Assembly (NCBI GenBank): GCA_021325365.1
Contig: JAJPHF010000103.1
Location: 1 to 6,133, forward strand
DNA length: 6,133 bases
Reading direction: 5' to 3'
Source of the DNA: Pseudomonadota bacterium
GTDB lineage: Bacteria; Chloroflexota; UBA6077; JAJPHF01
Numbering within the stretch: position 1 is the first letter of the stretch; each line of letters starts with the position of its first letter. Shown here piece by piece: positions 1-6,053 of the stretch. The position numbers and the translations under genes are program-made. Under the pieces are notes generated by a model, which saw only the letters and a program-made list of their open reading frames with translations, ran no database searches and had not been told where the DNA came from.

Positions 1-2242
1 CGCCGCCCGCAACGCCGCCGGCCAGCGGATCGACTGGCGCTTCACCACGGCCGATGCCCGGATCAAGCTCAAGCATCTCTACCCAGCGTTTCAGGTGTGA
101 CGGAGTATTGAGGGCATTCGCGCGCTGCAGGATCTGCGCGACCGCTTGCTGCGCCGACGGGGAGTCCGCCCCGTGGCCCAGCGCCGCCTCGGCCGTCAGA
201 ATGTCCGCCACGGCGGCTTCGACATTCCCCTTGGCGCTCTGGAGGGAGGCGCCCACCTCGCTGGCGATGCGCTCGCTGGCGTTGATAACGTGGGGGCGAC
301 CGGCATCCAGGCCGGTCGCGATGGCGTCGGAGAGGTCCAGGCCCGCGCCCGCAAGGTCCGGGCGCTTGCTCTCCAGCGCCGCGACCATCTGGTCCATGTA
401 GAGCGCGGCGGCCTCGCGGGCCGCGTCGGGACTGAACCCGCGGCCCTCAAATTCCTTGACCAGCGTCTCGGCCGCGACACCGAACAGGCTCGCCCCTTGC
501 GGCGCCGCGGCCGCCGCGGCGGTGGCCGCGTTCTCCACGAAGTCGGCGCCGATCCGCCTGCCCTCTTCGGCGGCCGCCGCCTTGGCCTCCTCGCCCTTGT
601 CGTGGAGGAATTGCTCAAGGGCCGGCCCAAACGGCCCGAGTGCCAGTAGCGTGCTCGTCTTGATGGCGGTGCCGAAGACGGTGCCAACCTGCTCGCCATA
701 CTGCTGCCAGAAGCCGCCGACCGCCGCGCCCTCGGGCGTCTGCGCCAGCGCGGCGCCGAGCTTGCTGGCCAGGTCGCCGAGCTGCGTGACGGTTGTTGCA
801 GCGGTGCTGCCGAGCTGAGTCAGGCTCGCCTCAACCCCAGCTAAGTCGGTCCCGATCCGATCCGCGGCCTCGCTCGTGTGCTCCCGGATGTTGCCCCAGT
901 CGTTGACCCAGGCCAAGGCGAGCGCGCTCACCGCCGCGGCCACCAGGCCCACCGGGCCCAGGACGCCCGTCAGCGTCAGGCCCATCGCCGTGAGGCCCGC
1001 CTGGATCGACGGCAGGATGGCGGCGAACGTGAGGAACACGCCCGTCGCGCCGGTGACCACGGTGGCCACGCTCGCGAGCGCCGCGGCGGACTGCATCGCC
1101 TCGGGCGGCAGGGCGGCGAGCGCGTTGACCACCTGCGTGGCGTCCTGCACGAGCGGGCGCAGCCCCGGCGCGAGGTTGCTGCCGAAGCTGATCTTGAACG
1201 TCTCCCAGCTCGACGTGAGCAGCTTGACGTCGCCTTCCAGGTTGTTCAGCCGCTCGCGGGCCACGTCCATTGCCGTGACCTGCGTCATCTCGCCGTACAG
1301 CTCGCGCACGCCCGCGGCGCCGGCCTGCATGGCCACGGCCGCGGCCCGCATGGCATCGGTGCCGAACGCCGTGTGGAGCGCCTGGAGCTGCTGCTCCGCG
1401 GTGAGGCCCGCGAGCGCGCCCTGCAGGATGCCCGCGATCTCCGCGTAGCTCTTGACCTTGCCGCTCGCGTCGAAGAACTGGTTGGCGCCGTCGGCGGTGA
1501 TGATCCCCAGCTCGCGCATCTTCGCGGCGGCCTGCGCGCTCTGCGGGATGAGGTTCTGCAGGAAGACCTTGAGCGAGGTGCCGGCGTCGGACCCCTTGAT
1601 GCCGGCGTTGCCCATCAGTGCAATGGCGGTGGCCGTATCCTCGAAGCTCAGGCCGGCGATATGCGCCACGGCGCCGGCCTGCTCGAGGGAGTAGCCGAAC
1701 TGGTGAACGTCGATCGCCGAGGCGTTGGCCGCGCCGGCGATGATGCCGGCGATGTGCGCCATCTCGGCGCCGCTCCGGCCGAAGGCGTTCATGCTGTTCG
1801 CGGCGATCGTCGCGGCCTCGGCGATCTGGACGCCGCCGGCGGCGGCCAGGTCGAGCGTCGCGCGCCCCGCGCCGCCCAGGACCTCGTTCACCTGGACGCC
1901 CGCCTTGACCAGCTCCTCCAGTCCGCTCGCCGCCTCGCGCGCCGAGTAGACGGTGTCGCGGCCGAGCACGAGCGCGTAGTCGCGCAGCGCGTCGCGCGAG
2001 CCCGCGAGCTGCTCGGGGCTCATCACCGCGTAGACCTGGGACATGGCGTGCTCGAAGTCGGCCGCCGCCTTGCCCATGTCCGCGAGCACCAGCGCCCCGC
2101 CGGCGGCGAGCCCCGTGAGCGCCGCGCCGGTCGCGAGCGCCGCCTGCTGCGTCTTGTCCAGCTCGCCGCGGACGCCCCGCAGCGCCGCCGAGGCCATATC
2201 CTCAGCGGTGATGACGACGGCGAGGGTGGCGATGTCGGTCAC
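1..2242 (-). CDS. Phage tail tape measure protein (partial; C-terminus lies beyond base 1)
   Basis: This protein sets tail length and is packed inside the tail tube until genome ejection. The frame opens with GTG at 2242 and has no stop down to base 1, so at least 747 residues are present. The start overlaps the preceding stop as GTGA and has GAAGGA about 8 nt upstream. The conserved TIGR01760/PhageMin_Tail-type domain covers about residues 60-240. Visible landmarks are DFEHAMSQVYAVM (62-74), ANAS with DVHQFGYSLEQAG (172-190) and MGNAGIKGSDAGTSLKVFL (210-228). A long hydrophobic Ala/Leu/Val/Gly stretch follows at about 388-447, as tape measures often have for membrane insertion during DNA delivery. 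An Ala-rich helical segment lies near residues 568-582. No lysozyme or peptidase motif is seen in the part present. By the usual relation of about 1.5 Å per residue, the tail would exceed about 110 nm; this is inference. The family call is firm. Confidence 0.95.
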   Translation of the reverse strand, partial: MTDIATLAVVITAEDMASAALRGVRGELDKTQQAALATGAALTGLAAGGALVLADMGKAAADFEHAMSQVYAVMSPEQLAGSRDALRDYALVLGRDTVYSAREAASGLEELVKAGVQVNEVLGGAGRATLDLAAAGGVQIAEAATIAANSMNAFGRSGAEMAHIAGIIAGAANASAIDVHQFGYSLEQAGAVAHIAGLSFEDTATAIALMGNAGIKGSDAGTSLKVFLQNLIPQSAQAAAKMRELGIITADGANQFFDASGKVKSYAEIAGILQGALAGLTAEQQLQALHTAFGTDAMRAAAVAMQAGAAGVRELYGEMTQVTAMDVARERLNNLEGDVKLLTSSWETFKISFGSNLAPGLRPLVQDATQVVNALAALPPEAMQSAAALASVATVVTGATGVFLTFAAILPSIQAGLTAMGLTLTGVLGPVGLVAAAVSALALAWVNDWGNIREHTSEAADRIGTDLAGVEASLTQLGSTAATTVTQLGDLASKLGAALAQTPEGAAVGGFWQQYGEQVGTVFGTAIKTSTLLALGPFGPALEQFLHDKGEEAKAAAAEEGRRIGADFVENAATAAAAAAPQGASLFGVAAETLVKEFEGRGFSPDAAREAAALYMDQMVAALESKRPDLAGAGLDLSDAIATGLDAGRPHVINASERIASEVGASLQSAKGNVEAAVADILTAEAALGHGADSPSAQQAVAQILQRANALNTPSHLKRWVEMLELDPGIGRGEAPVDPLAGGVAGG

Positions 2243-2885
2243 TCAGGCAGTCCTTCGACGGGGTGGTAGATGCCGCGGCCGCGGGCCCCGGCCTTACTGC
2301 GGGCCAGGTTCTGCAGCAGCTCGCGGGCGGGGGCCTGCTCGCGCTTGATGCGATCGGCGGCGCGGATGCGCGCCATCCACCAGGCGCCGTCTTCCTCCCG
2401 CAGCCAGTGCTGGTACTCGCGGATGGTCATGTGGACCCGCTCGGCGTCGAGCAGGTCGGCGAGGAACTGGGGGACTACGCCGTGGCCGTCTCGGTAGAAG
2501 GCGCGGAGCTGGGCTTCGTCTTCCGGACTAAAGGGGCGTTGCGGCGCTCGTGGTACTGGCGCGTCAGCTCCGCCAGGAAGTCGGTCGGGAGGGCCTGTAG
2601 GCTCTCCGGGGTGATCGGCCGCTTGCGGGTCGAGTCGGCGGGATCGGCGAGATTCCAGTCCTTCACGACCTGGGCCGTCAGCCAGTACGCCGGGCGCTCC
2701 TCGCCCGCCTCGTCCTTCAGCGCGTCGATCGTGAACAGGCGCTCGGGCGGGTTGGTCCAGACCTGGACCTCGACGCCGGGGTAGCCCTCGAACTCGTCGA
2801 GGGTCTCGCGGCGCTCGGGGATCGCCACCAGGCGGGCGGTGGGCGGCAGGCTGGGCGCGGGGAACTGCACGAGCTCGTCAGACAT
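2239..2885 (-). CDS. Tail assembly chaperone, -1 frameshift fusion (gpGT-like)
   Basis: Ribosomes that slip -1 at 2535-2529 leave the G frame after residue 119 (codon TTA) and continue in a frame open to the TGA at 2241-2239. This adds 96 residues and gives a 215-residue product. The T part begins SPEDEAQLRAFYRDGHGVV and continues with FLADLLDAERVHMTIREYQ and a charged helical stretch around WWMARIRAADRIKREQ. It reads as real protein well upstream of its first ATG (2430), which has only a weak ribosome site, so frameshifting explains it better than separate initiation. In lambda, G binds the tape measure and the T extension binds tube subunits, and the G:GT ratio matters; the same role is inferred here. 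The last codons overlap the tape measure start. Confidence 0.82.
2475..2885 (-). CDS. Tail assembly chaperone, short form (gpG-like)
   Basis: This 136-residue protein lies between the major tail protein and the tape measure gene, the position of lambda G and its many functional analogues. Such proteins coat the tape measure and recruit tube subunits; they are absent from the mature virion. The ATG at 2885 has AAGGAG 9 nt upstream, the best ribosome site of its area. The sequence is acidic and proline-rich at its N-terminus, with a predicted folded core (VEVQVWTNPPERLFTIDALK, then AYWLTAQVVKDWNLADP) and a charged helix (LPTDFLAELTRQYHERRN) just before the frameshift site. The last 17 residues after the slip site are low-complexity (rich in Lys, Ser, Thr and Ala), as expected when the zero-frame tail is only a readthrough remnant. 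Assignment rests on position, size and the slippery site, not on a recognised domain. Confidence 0.8.
   Translation of the reverse strand: MSDELVQFPAPSLPPTARLVAIPERRETLDEFEGYPGVEVQVWTNPPERLFTIDALKDEAGEERPAYWLTAQVVKDWNLADPADSTRKRPITPESLQALPTDFLAELTRQYHERRNAPLVRKTKPSSAPSTETATA
2529..2535 (-). promoter_or_regulatory. Programmed -1 ribosomal frameshift slippery heptamer (C CCT TTA)
   Basis: On the minus strand the G frame reads GCC CCT TTA GTC. The heptamer CCCTTTA fits X XXY YYZ in the correct phase: the P-site tRNA re-pairs CCT to CCC and the A-site tRNA re-pairs TTA to TTT. The -1 frame from here is open and coding to 2239. An inverted repeat CTGGCG-9 nt-CGCCAG lies about 20 nt upstream (plus positions 2576-2556). 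No strong stem is obvious at the usual 5-9 nt downstream, only a weak CUACCG/CGG..UAG pairing about 30 nt away, so the stimulator is unclear. Confidence 0.8.
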
Positions 2886-2908
2886 GCGGGTGCTCTCCTT
2901 GTCTGCGA

Positions 2909-2934
2909 TAGGGACTAGGGCATCGTCGTTAGGG
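2909..2934 (+). repeat. Three TAGGG motifs in the divergent intergenic gap
   Basis: TAGGG occurs at 2909-2913, 2916-2920 and 2930-2934, with start-to-start spacings of 7 and 14 bp. They lie between the chaperone ribosome site and the candidate HNH promoter. The regular spacing could be an operator or the remnant of the insertion junction, but three 5-mers in GC-rich DNA may be chance. Confidence 0.3.
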
Positions 2935-2936
2935 CG

Positions 2937-2945
2937 TGGTACAAT
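2937..2945 (+). promoter_or_regulatory. Candidate extended -10 promoter for the HNH gene (TGGTACAAT)
   Basis: TGG TACAAT fits a TGn-TAnnnT extended -10 element and stands out in very GC-rich DNA. It ends 5 nt before the ATG at 2951. No good -35 box lies 16-18 nt upstream. With this spacing transcription would begin at or close to the start codon, so the message would be leaderless or nearly so. That agrees with the lack of a clear Shine-Dalgarno sequence in front of this ATG. It lies in the 65-bp divergent gap with the chaperone gene. Confidence 0.45.
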
Positions 2946-2950
2946 CGGCC

Positions 2951-3552
2951 ATGCTCTGCGAGATCTGCGAGGCGCCGCTGCGGCCGGACCAGCGCCAGTT
3001 CTGTAGCCGGCGCTGCTGCACGGTGGCGATCAACCGGCGCCGCACGGGGCCACGCCCGAAGCGCGAGAGGCGCTGTGCGCGATGCGGGGCCCCAGTGCTC
3101 ACAGGGGCGCAGCGGGCCGTCTACTGCGCCGACTGCCGCCATCCGCTCACGCGATGTGAGGCGTGCGGCCAGGCGTTTCGGGGCGATAGTGCGAAGCGTC
3201 AGCGCTTCTGCTCGCTACGCTGTGCGGGCCAGGTAGCCTACGAGCGCTCGGGGAGTCCTGCCGGCCCCGACCACTGGAACTGGAAGGGTGGCTCCCCTTA
3301 TTGGCGAGGGCGGCACTGGCGCCGCAGCCCCGAGCGGCAAGCCGCCCTGGAACGGGACGGCTGCCGCTGTCGGGACTGCGCGGGCGCGGGCGCTCCGAGG
3401 TGGCGCTGCACGTTCACCATGTGCGGCCATTCGCAGCCTTCGAGCACTGGCGCGAGGCCAATCAGCTCGACAACCTCCTCACGCTCTGCCGCGGCTGTCA
3501 CACGCGCCGCGAGACGCAGGAGCGGCATGCTAACGTCAAGGCATCGCGCTAA
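2951..3552 (+). pseudogene. HNH endonuclease with N-terminal zinc ribbons, disrupted by a one-base frameshift
   Basis: This gene probably encodes a free-standing HNH nuclease, which nicks or cuts DNA and can spread its own gene. From ATG 2951 the first frame shows three Cys modules: C3xxC6...C18xxxC22, C42xxC45...C59xxC62 and C69xxC72...C87xxxC91. A GPDHWNWKGG motif (residues 105-114), common before phage HNH domains, and ERDGCRCRDC (134-143) follow. The rest of the domain lies in the -1 frame: VALHVHHVRPF, then DNLLTLCRGCHTRR, ending at TAA 3550-3552. Joined near 3379-3390 the product is about 200 residues with all HNH residues (HH, N, H) and both CxxC pairs. The break is inside GCGGGCGCGGGCGC, where loss of one G is easy biologically or in sequencing; no slippery heptamer is visible. 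GTG at 2936 is an alternative start. The gene is antisense to the tail operon and overlaps the tail tube stop by 17 bp. Family call firm; intact versus dead unresolved. Confidence 0.85.
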
Positions 3553-4561
3553 GCGCATTTACGACCGTGGTCTTCCACATGTGGCCCCACGTCGGGTCGT
3601 AAGCGCCCATCAGGGTCAGCTCCTCGGTGTAGACCTGCTCCTCGACGGCCGAGCCGATAGCGCTGATCCCGGTGATGACGCCGGCCATGTCGAGCGTGAT
3701 CTTCTTGCTCGCGGGCGTAGCGCCGGCGTGGATCTCGGAGCCGGTGTTCTCGAGGCGCACGAGCTGGCGCGTCTTCGCGCGGAACTTCGCGCGGTAGGCG
3801 GCGAGGCTGCTGTCGACGGCGACCTTCAGCTTCACCTGGGGCTTGAGCTTCGGGCGGATGTGGGTCTTGAAGTAGAGCTGGCCGTTCGCGCAGTGGAAGG
3901 GCAGCCAGAGGTCGCCGGAGCTGAAGGTGCCGCCCCGCAGGCAGCCGGGATACTCGGTCGTGCCGATCGTCCCGCCGACGTCGTCGAGGAAGACCTTCCA
4001 CGCCTGGCCCGCGACGCCCTCGACGTCGCGCTGGGGCGAGGCCAGGACCGTGAACGCGCTCGGGCTGAGCTGGCGGCCGAAGAGGTTCACGGTGAGCTTC
4101 GTGCGCTCCTGGACGCCCCAGAAGAACTCGAAGTTGCGGACCAGGCCGTACTCCATCTCCTCGCAGAGGGTGTCGTCGCCGAACTCGTAGGTGGCGACGC
4201 CGGCCGGGGTGATCGGGTCGGGGGCGTTCTGGTTGTGCTCGAAGACCCAGGTCTGGGCCGGGGTCGGGGTGCCGCTGTCCGCCGTCGGCGTGACGTTGCC
4301 GGCCACGCCGCCGAGCAGCCAGTACACGAAGTCCTCGAACAGCAGGGTGCCGTCGAGCTTGGCGACCGCCGCCACGGCGAGCTTCTCGTCGTCGCCGATG
4401 TGGTAGGCGTTCAGATCGCCGCGCATCGTCTCCTGGAGGTCGATGACGGTCTGGTCGTCCCACTCCGCGGTGTACTCGCCCATCAGGCGCGCGGTCGCGG
4501 CGACGGCGGTGCCCGCGACGCTCTCGGCGCCGCGCTGGACCTTGCCAAATGCAGTGGCCAC
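3536..4561 (-). CDS. Major tail protein (tail tube subunit)
   Basis: This 341-residue protein is the likely tube subunit that stacks in rings around the tape measure. I chose GTG 4561 because AAGGAG sits 9 nt upstream; the in-frame GTG at 4606 has no ribosome site and would add a poor N-terminus. The protein begins with VATAFGKVQRGAESVAGTAV, a pattern common in tube proteins (a short arm then a beta-sandwich). Next come WDDQTVIDLQETMRGDLNA (about 34-52) and EDFVYWLLGGVAG (about 76-88). The C-terminal part is beta-rich, with alternating segments such as LKPQVKLKVAVDSS and KKITLDMAGVITGIS. Size and place, directly before chaperone and tape measure genes, fit tube proteins. The middle section (VTPTADSGTPTPAQTW) looks like a loop. 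I cannot assign a precise Pfam family by eye. The gene ends convergently with the HNH gene. Confidence 0.85.
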   Translation of the reverse strand: MATAFGKVQRGAESVAGTAVAATARLMGEYTAEWDDQTVIDLQETMRGDLNAYHIGDDEKLAVAAVAKLDGTLLFEDFVYWLLGGVAGNVTPTADSGTPTPAQTWVFEHNQNAPDPITPAGVATYEFGDDTLCEEMEYGLVRNFEFFWGVQERTKLTVNLFGRQLSPSAFTVLASPQRDVEGVAGQAWKVFLDDVGGTIGTTEYPGCLRGGTFSSGDLWLPFHCANGQLYFKTHIRPKLKPQVKLKVAVDSSLAAYRAKFRAKTRQLVRLENTGSEIHAGATPASKKITLDMAGVITGISAIGSAVEEQVYTEELTLMGAYDPTWGHMWKTTVVNALSAMP

Positions 4562-4655
4562 TGTCGGTTTCTCCTTGCCGGTGCTGGCCCGCGGCGGGCC
4601 GGTCACGGCGGCCGAGCGTGGCCGCGCTAAGGGGGTGAAAGGCGGGGCCGGCTAC
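4562..4655 (-). other. 94-nt leader of the tail tube gene with two GC-rich hairpins
   Basis: This is the main non-coding gap in the minus-strand operon. Two inverted repeats lie side by side: GCGGCC-6 nt-GGCCGC at 4625-4608 and GGCCC-5 nt-GGGCC at 4600-4586. The second ends about 10 nt before the AAGGAG ribosome site at 4576-4571. Neither is followed by a U-tract, so a simple intrinsic terminator is unlikely. They could protect the 5' end of a processed tube mRNA or tune translation of the most abundant tail protein. No convincing promoter was seen on this strand. Confidence 0.4.
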
Positions 4656-4904
4656 CTAGCTGGCGTTAGCGGCCGCCTCAGCCGGGGCGGGGGTGCCGCG
4701 TCCCGAGCGGGAGCTGCGGCTTGCGCGGCCTTTTGGGGGGCTGTACGGGGGCAGCGTGACGCCCGGCGCCGCGCGGTAGGGGCCCTCGGCGACGAGGCGC
4801 TCGGCCGGCCACTCGGGCGGCAACGCCGCCACGTCCGCTTCGACCAGGTCGCGCGCCGGGATGCCGGTCTGGTAGCCAGGGCCGACGTACTCCAGGATGA
4901 CCAC
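4656..4904 (-). CDS. Small phage protein of unknown function between the tail terminator and tail tube genes
   Basis: This 82-residue protein starts with GTG at 4904, with AGGAG 8 nt upstream; the in-frame TTG at 4910 is too close to that site. It follows the stop at 4916 by 11 nt. The first half (VVILEYVGPGYQTGIPARDL, then VEADVAALP) resembles small proteins often found beside tail or capsid genes in siphophages, with a YVGPG..xGIPARDL core and an acidic helix. The second half (from about residue 45) is basic and rich in Pro, Ser, Arg and Ala (KGRASRSSRSGRGTPAPA) and is probably disordered. Function is unknown. The open frame continues upstream to 5252, but that part overlaps the terminator gene and is not credible protein. 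Confidence 0.7.
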   Translation of the reverse strand: MVILEYVGPGYQTGIPARDLVEADVAALPPEWPAERLVAEGPYRAAPGVTLPPYSPPKGRASRSSRSGRGTPAPAEAAANAS

Positions 4905-4915
4905 GGGCAAGACTC

Positions 4916-5338
4916 CTAGCTGGGCGCGGCCCAGATGCGATACACGCCGCCGCGGAAGTAGAAGCTCTGGCCGCCCTCCACCGTCCGGCGGCGGCTGAGC
5001 CGCTGGCGCAGGCAGTCGATGAGCACCGGGCCCTGCACCTGTGCGTGCTGCGCGTGGAGCGCCGCGTCGATGGCATCGGCCACCGGGGCCAGGGCGGCGT
5101 AGTGGTCCTCGTCGACCACGGCCTCGACGAGGTAGTCCGCCGTGACGAGGCAGCGCTGGTCGCCCAGACAGTTGGTGTCGCCCGGCCCGCCGAGGTACTG
5201 CCACTGCACGAACGGATAGGGCGTCGTGGCCGGCGCCGGCGGGTCGCTGCACAGCCGCTGGGTCGGGGCGGGGTAGCTGGCCACGGTGGCGGCGAGCTGC
5301 GCCGCCAGCCAGGCGTCGATCGGATCGAGCTCGTTCAC
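4916..5338 (-). CDS. Tail terminator / tail-completion-like protein
   Basis: This 140-residue protein starts with GTG 5338 in a GTGA overlap with the previous stop, with AAGGA close upstream. Its layout fits tail terminator or DUF3168-like tail completion proteins: an N-terminal helix (DPIDAWLAAQLAATV), a PYPFVQWQYLGG strand, then a D-x-N turn (GDTNCLGDQRCLVTADYLVE), a helix (YAALAPVADAIDAALHAQ) and two C-terminal strands ending with FYFRGGVYRIWAAPS. Such proteins cap the tube once it reaches its length and join it to the neck. Place between the gp10-like gene and the tube gene supports this. The Cys residues near NCLGDQRC and LCSDPP could pair but are not a known signature. Family call comes from pattern and gene order; moderate certainty. 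Confidence 0.7.
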   Translation of the reverse strand: MNELDPIDAWLAAQLAATVASYPAPTQRLCSDPPAPATTPYPFVQWQYLGGPGDTNCLGDQRCLVTADYLVEAVVDEDHYAALAPVADAIDAALHAQHAQVQGPVLIDCLRQRLSRRRTVEGGQSFYFRGGVYRIWAAPS

Positions 5339-5685
5339 GCTTCCTTCAACACCCGTTTGACCGCCGCCTCGAACTCGGGGCGCACCTTCTCAGCGGCTGG
5401 GTAGAGAAACGGCCTGGCTGCCATGAATCTCGTTCCCAGCTCTACATACGGCCCATACTCGACGGCCGTGCCCACCACCGCGGTGAGATCGTCCGGGTAG
5501 GTCGTCTGGAGGCTGTTCTTGAGCGTGCCGGTGTCGACGGGCACGGTCGTCTTGGCTTGCGCCTCGACGTCGGCCGCGGCCTTGCGCACCGCGGCGTCAA
5601 CCTGGGCGTGCAGGTTCTTGGCGAGCCCGTCGAGCAGCGTCGCGTCGAGGCGGCTGGTGAGCTGGAGGCCGAGCGGGTTCGCCAT
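5335..5685 (-). CDS. HK97 gp10-like head-tail joining (neck) protein
   Basis: This 116-residue protein shows the HK97-gp10_like (PF04883) signature. After an N-terminal helical region come TVPVDTGTLKNSL (about 47-59), a VVGTAVEYGPYVELGT segment (70-85) and MAARPFLYPAAEK (88-100), closing with a C-terminal helix. Members act at the head-tail interface, with roles reported in neck assembly or tail completion. The ATG at 5685 is chosen because it overlaps the preceding stop as TAATG and has AGGTGG 7 nt upstream. An in-frame start at 5730 would add 15 Gly/Arg-rich residues inside the upstream gene and is less likely. Length is normal for the family or slightly short. Confidence 0.9.
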   Translation of the reverse strand: MANPLGLQLTSRLDATLLDGLAKNLHAQVDAAVRKAAADVEAQAKTTVPVDTGTLKNSLQTTYPDDLTAVVGTAVEYGPYVELGTRFMAARPFLYPAAEKVRPEFEAAVKRVLKEA

Positions 5686-6053
5686 TAGCCCGCCACCTGC
5701 TCGGCCTGGACGCGCACCAGGAACAGCCACGTCTTCCGCGTGACGACGGCTTGCACCTCGTACACGCTGCCGTCGGTGAAGCGAATGCGGTCGGGCGGGG
5801 CGACAGCGGTGCCGCGCGGGAGCGAGATGTACCAGCTCGTCGCGCTCACCACACGGCTGCCGCGCGTGGTCTCGAGGGTCGTCACCGGCCGATCGGCGCG
5901 GTGCGCCCGCACGGCCGTGCCCGGCTCGGGCCAGGTCGTGGTGTCGTGGCCCTTGCCGTCCGGCGCGAGCGCCGCGGTCAGGACGACGGCGTCCTCGTCC
6001 AGGAGCTGCGCGAAGTCCGCCTGGAGGGCGGCCAGCTCACCAGTCGATAGCAA
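5685..6053 (-). CDS. Head closure / stopper-like head-tail connector protein
   Basis: This 122-residue protein starts with TTG at 6053, with GGAG 5 nt upstream, overlapping the previous gene by 17 bp. After an N-terminal helix (STGELAALQADFAQLLDEDA) it is mostly beta-rich. The end has the pattern of SPP1 gp16/phage head-tail joining proteins: SWYISLPRGTAVAPPDRI (73-90), DGSVYEVQAV (94-103) and WLFLVRVQAEQ (109-119). Such proteins form the ring that closes the portal channel after packaging and dock the tail. Its place directly before the gp10-like gene fits that role. The frame stays open upstream to the window edge, but the overlapping frame codes better there, so the TTG start is preferred. 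An ATG or GTG start is not available nearby. Confidence 0.75.
   Translation of the reverse strand: MLSTGELAALQADFAQLLDEDAVVLTAALAPDGKGHDTTTWPEPGTAVRAHRADRPVTTLETTRGSRVVSATSWYISLPRGTAVAPPDRIRFTDGSVYEVQAVVTRKTWLFLVRVQAEQVAG

Noticed and set aside
878..2269. 463-residue open frame on the plus strand opposite the tape measure gene
   Set aside because: It is Arg/Ala/Gly-rich low-complexity translation antisense to a well-recognised tape measure protein; long antisense frames are expected at this GC content.
2239..2430. Independent small gene starting at ATG 2430
   Set aside because: The ribosome site is weak and the same frame is clearly coding upstream as far as the slippery site, so the frameshift product explains it better.
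3374..3394. Programmed frameshift in the HNH gene
   Set aside because: No X XXY YYZ heptamer is present in the right phase, and the GC repeat is a typical place for a base loss or a read error.
2936..4630. One plus-strand open frame of 564 residues beginning with the HNH zinc ribbons
   Set aside because: Only about the first 150 residues are real protein. After the frame break it runs antisense through the tail tube gene and has no protein character, so it is not a genuine fusion.
4656..5252. 198-residue version of the small gene
   Set aside because: The extra N-terminus overlaps the tail terminator gene in another frame and is Arg/Gly/Pro-rich shadow translation; GTG 4904 has its own AGGAG.
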